Origin: Lunularia cruciata
Lineage: Eukaryota > Streptophyta > Marchantiopsida > Lunulariales > Lunulariaceae
Length of the DNA stretch: 64,000 nucleotides
Direction of reading: 5' to 3'
Assembly: GCA_948567375.1 (NCBI GenBank)
Contig: OX419760.1
Span: 64,471,398 to 64,535,397, forward strand
A program made the translations under genes and the position numbers. The notes below the pieces were generated by a model that saw only the letters and a list, made by a program, of their open reading frames with translations, was not told the DNA's origin and ran no database searches. Positions 34,101 through 46,100 of this stretch are shown piece by piece. The stretch's first letter is position 1. Each line of letters starts with the position of its first letter.

Positions 34101-37100
34101 ATACCATACTGTTGTTTGGGAGTCCTACTTGACTTCTGAATTCATATATACACTGTATACTTCACCTTCACCTTAATTCACTTCACCTCTGCTTTTCCCA
34201 TTGACTCGTCCCCTTCCCGTGCAGTGCTGAAGTTTTCTTGCTCCACTCGCATATAACTAACGAATCTCTGCTTGACTCTTTCTCATTGTTGTGTCCTGGA
34301 CTTTCTCTCTACTAATGAAGGTTTGTGATTTCAGGGATCCATCAGGGTATGTCTCGATTTCTTCCCTCATCTTACTCATGTGGATTCTTTTCTTTCTGGA
34401 CTGATCCTCACTATGTGGCTAAGACTCCAGCACTGATGTATTTGCCTGCACTTTTGCTAGCCCTTGCATTCCACACTTCCACTTCTGTTCTTTTTGACAT
34501 TCCCACTCCTTCTGAGCAGCACTTTAGGGGAGCAACCGAGTTTGCCTTGGCACTCATGAGTTTTCGAGCAGAAACTCAGTATGAGGGGTACTGACAATTG
34601 CTCAGCTACTTCGGCACTGCGTGAGGCACTGATTAAGTTGCAGGTGTTTTCATGAAGGTTTACTATGGCCATCTTCTGCTTCCCTTTGCTGTTTAGCGTC
34701 TCCGGACTCAAGCGTCCATAGCGCTTGTGTGATATAATTTATATCCTGTCTTTTTTCGCTTCGCTCTCATTACCCTGTTACACTTCGACAGGTTTCTGCA
34801 GCCACACCATCCTATAGCTCTCACATTGTTCAACTCCTCCATTCCCCAGCTAATTCCCTCATTATTTATCCTTCGCTCTTTGCTTGCTTCATAGGACCTC
34901 TGGTGTATACAGTGTTCCTACCAGACTACAACCCACGTTTTTTATTTTTATTGTTCACGCACTGCTTACTGGCAGTCTTTTACATAGTGTTACCTATATA
35001 TCTCGCAGTCGTTTGCATAGAGTTCTCGATTTCATGGTGGTTTACTAGTCTGTTAGCCATATGTTATTGTCAATTTGTTTCAATTATGTGTTTGCTTCAA
35101 GTTACATTTGATGCATTCTACATTTTGGATTTCTCACTATTCTAGCATTGTGAATCATGTACATCTTGCTTACCGATCATTTACACTTTATGAGTTTTGG
35201 ATAACCCGTTCCCAGAACGGCTTCTGTTCTGGGAACGGCTTCTGTTCTCATATACCAATATGTCTAGACTAATCCATCAACCATGAAGAAAGCTGTTGAC
35301 CATAGTAAAACAAAGAAGAGGGAAGTATTGGTGCCTAGCAGGGCGTTTATATTTATGTCCTCATCAGTCTCAATGTGGAGACCTGACCATCGGAATTTCA
35401 TTTGTATTTTATTGGCGGAGAAAGTTGAGTGATATCAGGAGAATGATCTTTATGCAGATGTGCGCTTGAAGTAAGGTCTTCGCTTTAAAGTATCCGTTTC
35501 AAGTAATATGTTCCTGACCAAAATCCAAAACCGCTGATCATGCAGGCTCGGAGATGGTTATCAACATAGAGTACAATCAATTGGATCCTCTCCTGCGTGC
35601 CACAGGTCAGCCGGAAGGAGATATTAATGATGAAACGGGCTTCTCCCCATTTCCCGGTAACATCAACCAGGTAGAAGCTCCATCTGAGCAATCCTTCACC
35701 TATCTCCTATATCCTTGAACATCTACTATAAGAAAGAGCTGCCACATTTTGCTCATATTAAGGCCATCTCGCCACCTCATGTCCTTTTGGATATTTCCTC
35801 CAAGAGTAAACTGGGGATTAAAAGATTCAGAGTCCGAGACATAAAGGAGAGTATGTAATTCTAAAAGGTGTACCTTGCTGCATGTAGAAAACTTGTTGAT
35901 AGCTCTGTCTCTGAAAACTACCCTCTCCACCTCATTCGGAAAAGGTTTTGCTTAGTTCTTCAAAATGGAACAGACATCCATGGTTAGTTGGGGCCTAGTG
36001 TCTACAGAGATTTGAGGAACCTGTTCTGTCAGCCAGGCAGGGAGCTTATGTCCGAGCCTGCCAGTAGCTACACCAACAGTCTTGATGTTAGAATTATAAT
36101 GAAGCGTTGTGTTAAATTACTGTTCACACGACTTAAGATAAATACATGAGTTATTCATTCTGATTCCTGTAGATAGCAAAGGTGTGCTCTCGAGTATGCT
36201 CATATACTTTGTTAGTTTAGTTAATCTTTAGTTTAGGGATTTCTTTTGTTTTTAATGCTTTGTTAGAACCCTCTAGAAACCTTGCTAAATATCTTCTACT
36301 TAGGGTAAAAAGGGGCGTAACCCTAATTAAGGTTAAGCAAAGCAACCCCCTAGGGTTTGCTTAAATGTTTATAAGAGTGCTTTCTGCTCTTGTTTCAGTT
36401 AGTTCTTCAACCAGGGTGATTCCCAACATCTCTTCCTTGCATTTCGTGAAATCCTGAGTTGCCTACCATCATCTCAGTATTGGAGACTACTAGTGCTGCA
36501 TGAGAGAACCTATTTGATGCCTGTGAGTTGTGATACAAAGAGAGAAGTCTAGTATTGCAGTAGTGATGTCTGATACATCAGAGATAAGAGGGAGTGATAG
36601 ACCTTCCACTTCAAAGACTAGGAAGCATGGTTCTCATCAGGTTATGGGCCCACAATCACCATTGGGGTTGATAGGAGAACTCAGAGAGCTAGAGAAACTA
36701 GGAAACACTAATTACAAAGCCTGGGCTTTGGATGTGAAGTGTATCCTAGGCAGTTATGACTGTTTAGACTTGGCATTAGAAACTCATGATATAGATGAGC
36801 TTGAGTTCAACAAGGAGGAGAAAATCAAGCATTCTACTACTAGGAGGTTTCTGCTAAGGGCTATGCAAGAACCAGTCAGAGACCTAGTAGACACTTATGC
36901 TTGGAGTTGGGAGATCTGGCTCAAACTCAAGAATTTTTACTCTGTTGAGAGGCTGGAAGTTCCAGTAGGATCTGGGATGGGATGTGGAACACTAAACTTG
37001 CAGATGGTGAAGACTTTACTTTGCACTTGTCAAAGTTACAGAAGGTCTTCAAGAGTGTCAAGGAGGATGGGTGTCCCCTTTCAGAGAAATATGAGATCAA

Positions 37101-40100
37101 CCATCTTTTGAAGACTCTCCCTCCAAGCTACCAGCCTATCAAAGTAGCTCTAAAAGTTCTACCTGTTGAAGTTGTCACATGGGATTATGTGATAAACAGA
37201 TTGCTGGTGTTTAGCAGAGACAGAGAGGACCTAGAGATGAAGTTTAATGATTTGGGAGATTCTGCTCTGTTCAGTGCTTCTTCTCAGTCAAGGAGAGTGC
37301 CTGATAGAAGAGTGAGCAAACCAGAGCAATCCAGAGTGAGTAAATCTGGTAAAGGGGTTAGTAGTGTTGCTAACATGATCTGTTATTTCTGTCATGAGAA
37401 AGGTCATGTTGCACCTATATATCCCAAGAGAGGAGAAAGGAGAGAACGAGAGCTGAAGAAGGTAGGCAAGGGACCTCAACCAGTAAGAGGTCGAAAATTT
37501 GCGAGTTCAGCTTACAACACAGAGGAGTGCAATGACATAAAAAGCGATGAGGAGGGGTACTCAGCAGAAAAGCTAGATTGTGGAATGTTGGTAGAATCGC
37601 AGTTGTCCATAAACGGTTCTGGATGGTTCTTGGATTCTGGAGCCACCTCTCATATCTGTTACCAGAAGGAGCTGTTCTCAACTCTTCAACCTCTGAAGAT
37701 TCCCAAGAGTGTTCGTTGTGGACGTGGGATTCTGAATCCAGTGTTAGGAATTGGCAAAGTTCCTATTACCTCCATGGGAAGATCTAACACAAGTTCTTGT
37801 AAGAGCTATTTGGAAGATGTGCTCTATGTTCCAGATTACACCAAGAACGTGATATCAGTACATCGCCTCATGGAGCATGGAGTGGATGTTCTGTTTGAAA
37901 GCAACAGAAATCAATGCACTTTGAAGAAAGGAGAGCTGGTTCTTGGATATGGCACTGCCAGAGGGAAGCTGTTCAAGTTGATGGAAGCTGATTGTTCTGA
38001 TTCTGCATTGGTAGCAGAAAACAGAAATGATATCCATCTGTGGCATTTGAGGTTAGGGCACTTGTCAGCGCAAAACCTATATGCTTTAGAGAAGGTAGTG
38101 GATGGGTTGAAACTGGATCCCAAGGGAAAACTCGAGTTCTGCATTGGGTGTGCAGAAGGTAAGGTACACAAGGCTCCTATCCCCAAGAAATCTTCATCTA
38201 GAGCTTCTGGTCTTCTAGATGTCATACATTCTGATGTATGGGGATACATGATTGAGAAGTCATTGAGTGGAGCAGCCTACTATATTTCCTTTGTGGATGA
38301 TTACAGTAGAAAGACCTTTATCTATCTCATGAAAAGCAAGGATGAAGTGCTGCGAAAATTCCAGAAGTTTGTAGCCATGGCTGAGTTGCAGACTGGGAGG
38401 AAAGTCAAGCGATTGAGAACATATGGAGGCAGAGAGTACAGGAATGAGGAATTCCTCTCTTTTCTGTCAGAGAAAGGAATTCTCCTTGACTGTACTGCGA
38501 GAGACAGTCCTGCACAGAATGGAGTTGCAGAAAGGTTGAATAGGACACTGGTGGACAAAGCATTGGCCATCTCCAACATGCCAAGTTGGAGAGAAAGTTT
38601 TGGGGTGCTGCAATTAGTACTGCAAATTTTCTCAGAACATCAGTGGTACCACAGCATTGCAAGGAAGAACTCCTGAATAATGTTGGAGTGGTAAGAGACC
38701 TAATCTTTCAGCTTTGAAAGTTTTTGGATGTCCTGCCTATGTTCATATTCCCAAGGAGCAAAGGAGGAAGTTCACAAAGAAGACTGAGAGAATGCTCTTT
38801 GTAGGATATGAAGAGGGACTGAAAGGATATTTTCTGTACAATCCTAAGTCTGGACAGATCATCAGAAGTAGAGATGTACTCTTTGATGAATTGAGTACTT
38901 GGAGTGAGAACTGTGATGAGTTGCAGAAGCAAGCTGATCAGTTTGATCAGCCTGATCAACCTATCTTCCCAAGCTGCAGAGTCAGTTTTTCAGATCAATC
39001 ATCAGAAGAGCAATCTCTACCTGAAGCTGATGGTTCACCAAAGGAGAGTCTGAAGGTGTACCAAAGAAGGCCTATACAGACGGTTGTTTCTGATCCTGAT
39101 ACTACAGAAGATGACTCCTAGAAGCAGACTGCAGATGCAGAATCTCTGAGTGAGATTCCAGAGATGTCAAGAGATGACATGAAACTTCTAGGCACAGAGC
39201 CAAGAAGATCACAGAGAGATAGGAAACGTATTGACAGACTTGGGTTTCTATCAGAAGAGATGTTAGATGAATCTTACATCTGTTATGAAGATTGTGATCC
39301 AGAAACTCTACAGGAAGCTATGCTCAGACCAGATTCGAGTCAGTGGGAGTTGGCTATAGCAGAAGAGAAGAAGTCTCTTCAGACTAATGGTACATGGGTA
39401 CTAGCTGACTTACCACCAGGTAGGAAAGCAATTGGTTGTAAATGGGTTTTCAGGGTCAAACGTGGAGCTGAGAATGAGATCCTGAAGTACAAGGCAAGAC
39501 TTGTTGCAAAGGGCTTCAATCAGAAAGCTCAATAGATTATTCAGAAACTTTTGCACCAGTTGCCAGGTATGGATCTATTCGCATGCTTCTAGCTCTTGCA
39601 GCAGAGAGAGATTGGGAAGTGGAGCAGTTAGATGTGAAAACAGCCTTTCTCAATGGAGATTTGAGAGAGACTATCTACATGGATGTTCCAGATGGATATA
39701 CTGAAGGCAAAGGAAAAGTATGCTTGCTTAAGAAGGCCTTATATGGTCTTAGGCAAGCTCCTAAAGCCTGGTATGAGAAACTAGACTCATACTTGAGAGA
39801 GCAGGATTTCAAACGAGCAGATTCTGACATGAGTGTGTATACTAGAGATGATGTATACATAGCTGTATATGTAGATGATCTACTACTGTTGGGGAACAGT
39901 GAATCTAAACCACACGAAAACAGCCTTTCTCAATGGAGATTTGAGAGAGACTATCTACATGGATGTTCCAGATGGATATACTGAAGGCAAAGGAAAAGTA
40001 TGCTTGCTTAAGAAGGCCTTATATGGTCTTAAGCAAGCTCCTAGAGACTGGTATGAGAAACTAGACTCATACTTGAGAGAGCAGGCAAACGAGCAGATTC

Positions 40101-43100
40101 TGATATGAGTGTATATACTAGAGATGATGTATACATAGCTGTATATGTAGATGATCTATTACTGTTGGGGAACAGAGAATCTATCAAAGGAGTGATAGAT
40201 TTCTTGTGCTCTGTTTTTGAGATGACTATCCTTGGTCCTGTAAAACTCGTTTTGGGAATCAAAGTGAGCAGAGACAGAGAAGCAGGATGGATCCGGATCA
40301 GTCAACCACAGTATGTGAGATCCATACTAGCTAAGTATCAGATGACAGAGGCAAATCCTGTCTCTACACCTCTTGATCTGGGGTGGAAGCACAGCAGAAC
40401 CATAGATGGGGAGATGAATCTCTGTGACAAAGTGTTGTATCAGAGTGCTCTTGGTTCTGTAATGTTTATCATGGTCTGTACAAGCCCAGACATATGCTTT
40501 GCAGTGAGAGCACTAGCTAGATATACTAGCAACCCTGCACAAGCACATTGGAAAGGTATAAAGAGAGTATTCAGGTACTTAAAGGGTACTCCAGGTGCAT
40601 TCTTGGAGTACAGAAAGCAAGGGAACATACTTGCTCCTACTCTTGAAGCATATACAGATGCTAGTTGGGGAGATGACACAGATAACAGCAGATCAACTAG
40701 TGGATATGTAGTTATGCTTAGTGTTGGAGCAATCAGTTGGCGTAGTAAACAGCAAACATCTGTTGCTCTGTCTACTACTGAGGCAGAATTTATGGCTGCT
40801 TCAAATGCTACTCAAGAAGTCATCTGGAACATGAGACTTCTTAAGGAGCTGGGTTTTGAGCAGGGAAATCCTACTACATTGTACTGTGACAATACAGGAA
40901 GTATAGCACTCAGCAAAAATCCTGTACATCACCCAAGGATTAAGCACATTGAGATTAGAAGAAGATTTGTAGAGGAGAAAGAAAAGGAGAATGTTGTGAA
41001 GTTAATTTACTGTCCTACACAGGAGATGACAGCAGATGTGTTTACAAAAGCACTACCTAAAGATAAACACATGAAATGTGTAGTAGAAATGGGAATAGGC
41101 CTAAACTCTCATTAAGTGGGAGTGTTAAATTAGGTAATCTCTAGTTTAGGGACTTTTTGTTAAAATCAGACAAAATAGGTACGGTTCATGTGCGAACACT
41201 GTTCATGTCCCATGTTCACATGCTTTCCATGAGCTGCATGTGTTACATGAGCACTATGGTAGCACACCTTTCAGTACACCCTTTAGCACACCTTTCAGTA
41301 CACTCTTCTATTTATATAATCCCAGTCAGGAGTTTCTTCTACTGGAGTTGATTTCTACCATTTCCCCTCTGCACCTCGTGAAGTCCTGAGCTGCCTCAGG
41401 AGTGTTCTGTATTGGAGTTCTGTATCTCAGTATTGGAGGTTATTTGTGTTGCGTGAGTGAACCGGTTGTCCTGTCTTTGAAAGCTAGGAGAGAGTTGAGT
41501 CTTTCTGTGTGCAATTAGGAGTGTCTGCTCTGGTGAGACTAGGGAAGCTGAGTGTTAGGATGTATGATACATCAGAAGTCAGAATGCCTGAGAATAGACC
41601 ATCTACTTCAAAGAACAGGAACAAAGGTTCTCATCATATACATTGCTGTCTACGTAGATGACTTGCTGCTGCTGGGAAATAGAGAATCTATCAATGGAGT
41701 GATAGATATCTTGTGTTCTGTCTTGGAGATGACCATCCTTGGTCCAGTCAAACTTCTTTTGGGGATTAAGGTGACTAGAGACAGAAAAGCAGGTTGGATT
41801 CGAATTAGTCAACCTCAGTATGTGAAATCTATACGAAATCTATATATGCTAAGGATCGCATGACTGAGGCAAAACCTGTCCCGACACCTCTTGAGCTAGG
41901 ATGGAAGTAGAGTGGAAGCATGGAAGAAGAGGTAACAGACCAAGACAGAACTTTTCAATTTCTTTACCAGAGTGCACTTGGTTCTCTGATGTTTATCATG
42001 GTTCGTACAAGACCAGATATCTGTTATGCAGTGGGAACACTTGCTAGATACACTAGTCAACCTACACAAACACATTGGAAGGGTGTGAAGAGAGTATTCA
42101 GATATTTGAAAGGCACTCAAGATGCTTTTTTGGAGTACAAGAAGCAGGGGAATACATCTTCTACTCTAATAGCATATATGGATGCTAGTTGGAGAGATGA
42201 TACTGATCACAGCAGATAAACTAGTGGATATGTGATCATGCTCAATGGTGGAGCAATCAGTTGGTGTAGTAAACGGCAAACATCTATTGCATTATCTACT
42301 AGAGGCAGAGTTCATGGCCGCCTCAAATGCTACGAAGGAAGTCATCTGGAACAGGAGACTTCTTAGGGAGTTGGAATTTGAACAGACAAATCCCACAACC
42401 TTGTATTGTGACAATACAGGAAGTACAGCATTTAGTAAAAATTCCGGACATCATCCAAGGACTAAGCATATACATATTAGAAGAAGGTTTGTAGAAGAGA
42501 AAGAGAAAGAAGTGTTGTGTAGTTAGTTTACTATCCTAGACAGGAAATGACAGCAGATGTGTTTACAAAAGCATTACCTAAAGATAAACACAGAAAATGT
42601 GCAGTAGATATGGAAATTGTACTAAACTCTCATTAAGTGAGAGTGTTAGATTTAGTTAATGTCTAGTTTAGTCAGAATCTCTAGTTGGTGTGGTTTTGTT
42701 TAGGTACCTCTAGGGTTCTGCCATCTCTTTAAGATAAAGTGAGGCGCAGCCAAAATTAGGTTTAGGAAAAACAACCTCTTACAGTTGGTATCTGTGTTTA
42801 TAATTGAGTTCTCTGAGTTTGGTATAGTCAGTTCTCCTGTAAGAATCATTCCTAGCAATACTCAATTCACACATTCTCTCTCTCTCTCTGAACCTTCAGA
42901 GATAGTACACATAGTTCACTTACGTAGCATGATAAACACTCTGATAAACAACACCTGAAACCATGTACAGGGTGTTAGGAATGACTCTTGCATCCCTAGC
43001 ACCTTGGACATGGTTTCAGTTGTTCTCTGTGTTATTTATCTTGAGATGTTTATCATGTTGCGGGAGTGCACTATTGTGTACTATCTCTGAAGACTCAGAG

Positions 43101-46100
43101 AGAGAGAGTGCGAGTTGAGTATTGTTGTGAACAATCAGGAATGTCTACTCAGGTGAGATTGGGAAAGCTGAGTACTAAGATGTCTGATACTTCAACATGA
43201 CCGAGGATAGACTTTCAATTTCATTCAGAGGAAACAACAATTCTCATCATTTAATGAGTTCTGGATCCTCCATTATTTGAGCGGCTTCTGTCCTCATAGC
43301 TAGTCCTCTAACACATTGCTCTGCTTCCCCGCTCTCTGAATGGCTTCTACTCTCTTTTTTCTTATACCCAGTCCTCTATCGTTTCGCCCCGCCTCAGTCA
43401 TAACACCATGCCCTCTCCCACTCCACCCATCCTCAACTAATACTTTTTCAAATGTGGCCTGTCTCATGGTTCCTACCCGTCTTTCAAACTTCATGGTTCC
43501 CTGCCCGACTTCCATTGGCAGACTGCTCAAGAATTCATGTCTGTCTCATCAGTCTGTGTTTACACATTGCTTACCACTTCTTTACATGCGTTGCTTTGCG
43601 ATTAACGATAACACGATGTTGTTGATTTCTCTATTGGTTTTCTATTACACGTTCTCTATTCCTTTACGCGCGTTACTGAGAGAGTTCCTTAGATAAGTTG
43701 CTATATGCATTTCGTTTACACGTTGGTTAACAGTTTCTCTGCATATTGTTATCCTCTGATAATTATATGATGTCGGTGCATAGCCTTACTTTCGATTTGT
43801 GAGTTGCACTTCATCATTTATCTGCATGTACTTTTCATATAGTTTTGGTTTTATTGTATTGCCATAGCATCTGCACTTGATGAGTTCCAGATATCCCGTT
43901 CCTCGAATGGCTTCTGCTCTCATCTCCTCATATCCAGAGGAGAGCATTGGCTGGTGCAATTCACAGGAGAGCCATCACACTAGGTGATGCCTTCTCCTGA
44001 TGCTCCAGTGTTTGTAAACCATACTACTTAAATAACTTAGATATTTTAGGTGCTGTAGGGCAGATTCTGACAGATACTATTGGGGCTTAGCCCCATTTTA
44101 CCCCCGTTATCTTTTCCTTGTATGGCTTGATGGGGTCTTCCCATCCTTCTTGCTTCACATGCAGTCGCGGTTTCTCCTTTGTCAGAAGAGGGAACCTCTC
44201 TCTGTTCCAAGTGTTGAATCAGACCACAAATGGTTCAGACTGAAAACTGTTGGTTGAGCCGACAAACGTCTGCGTCTCTTCGTCCTTGTTAGAAAATACA
44301 GAAGGTTTGACTGACGTTGCACTATTTGGAACACACTTTGGAAGTCAATTTGAGTATCAATATCAAATGAAGAACATGTATGTTGGACGAATACACTGAT
44401 ATCCATCAATGAGGACACTCTTGGATATTATGTCTTACTTTCGTAATTGTTGTCATTTCTTCACGCAGCTCGTACTGAAGCTCAGTTCATACATGAAAGA
44501 GTTGTCTAAGACGCAAGGAGCGATTGTGGAGTTTGTTAACCCCAAGTAAGGGAGCTACGGAAAAGCGTCCATAATGTGCTTTGTTTCTGATTCTCCACGG
44601 ACACTATAGCAAACTTTATGGGCGTCCCGTCCAAGTTACCTGATTTGGATTTTAGAAGAGTGGCACCGTAGGATGTTCTCTTTCTATCTGAATTTAATAT
44701 CTTAATTATGTATGTCTGGGTAAGAAGGGAAGGCTCTACAGGTAACGTTGATAAGGGTTTCCCCGATTTGTAGGTACAAAGATGAGAACAAAACATCCTT
44801 CAAGTCATCAACAAGATTGGAATGTATGATGCAAGACTATCCAAGGACACTACCTTCTTCAGCAAAGGTTGGCTTCACGGTGAGCCGTTGCTAGGGAAAC
44901 CTATAAGTAGCAATGTCTTCCTTCACTCATAATTGTTCACTCATTTGTACTCGTCGGTGCGTCTATCTAATAACTAACTCCTACTAAGATTGGTTATCAA
45001 TATGTCTATTTTAGTTAACATCTTCGTAAGGAGAAGTCTCGGTGTCGTTCTTAAGCTCCATGTGAGCTTTACTTTTATGTTTGATCTCCAAAACCGGCAG
45101 CTTATCATGTCATGCTTCTCACCTACTGTTTGACAGGTGTTGGACACCTGGCTAGCTTATGCCCCTGTGAAGAACAATCCAGAAGATGCCGCAAAGGTTG
45201 GTTTCTTGTGCTCAATGGTATTCAGCTGCCCCAAAAAGGTCGAGAACTTGCTATGCTGAATGATTTTATCGACTTAATTTTCATCGCATGATCATTTTGC
45301 CAATTATACGATTGGAACAGGTACCACGAGGCAACCCTGTCCACAGTGCAACATCTGGGGAGATGGCGATCTACAGAGCAAACTGCATGATCCTCCAAAG
45401 GGTAACCGCATGCTCAGGCTAGCCCTTGCAGCCGTTCGGGTGTGACATTTGTCTTGCAGATGAGATCGAAAGAAGTGACGAATACTGGGATTGTGCTTAC
45501 TTAATTTCCTTTGGTGCAGCTTATTTAGCCTGAATAATTTGAAATAAACTTGGAGTAGATGTGACCTGAAGGGGATGTATCTACCGGTTGGAATCGATGC
45601 ATCTTTTATCATGGATTTGTAAGTGAATGTGTAGGGACATTGATTTATGCACGTGTTAACCAAGATATCCAACTATCGATAAAATATAACAGTGCAATCA
45701 TCAACGGGTCTGTTTACACAGGCAGGTGCGACTATTGAGGGCCCGAAGGTGGAGATATTTAATGGCCAAGAGGTGGAGGTGTGGCCCCGTATTATATGGA
45801 GTCCGAAGTGGGCTTTGACATTTTCTGATGTGAAGAGAAAGGTGGAGGGTCTTTGGCAAATCTCTCAGAGATCGACCTTGGTCCTCCATGGTGATGATGT
45901 GACATTGAACAATCTTATACTTGATGGTGCTCTGTTTATACGTGCCACAGTCGGCTCGCAGGTGAGTCTGTCAAAAAGGTGAACGGGCAGCTTCACCATA
46001 TTCTAGGAGAGTAAAGTAAAGCTGAACCCAGAAAGTTTGGTTCTTTAAATTTCATTCAGAGCATTCTTCGACTAGAGGAAAATTTTGCAAGTTTTATGTC

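Larger units (their letters stand above)
36210..41122 (+). mobile_element. Ty1/copia retrotransposon, unit 1 (near full length) in an intron of USP
   Basis: The 5' LTR starts TGTTAGTTTAG at 36210 and resembles the LTR starts at 41123 and 42644. Domains follow in Ty1/copia order: Gag, protease, integrase, reverse transcriptase, RNase H. The end GTGGGAG (about 41116-41122) is the polypurine tract. The coding region has frameshifts near 36975, 38600-38700 and 39530, a TAG near 39119 and an internal RT duplication, so it is inactive. It is in the same orientation as the host gene. Confidence 0.9.

Noticed and set aside
36110..36125. LTR start of copia unit 1 at 36110 (TGTTAAATTA, identical to the start at 41123)
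   Set aside because: The following sequence does not match the other LTRs, whereas TGTTAGTTTAGTTAATC at 36210 does, so the match at 36110 is a coincidence.
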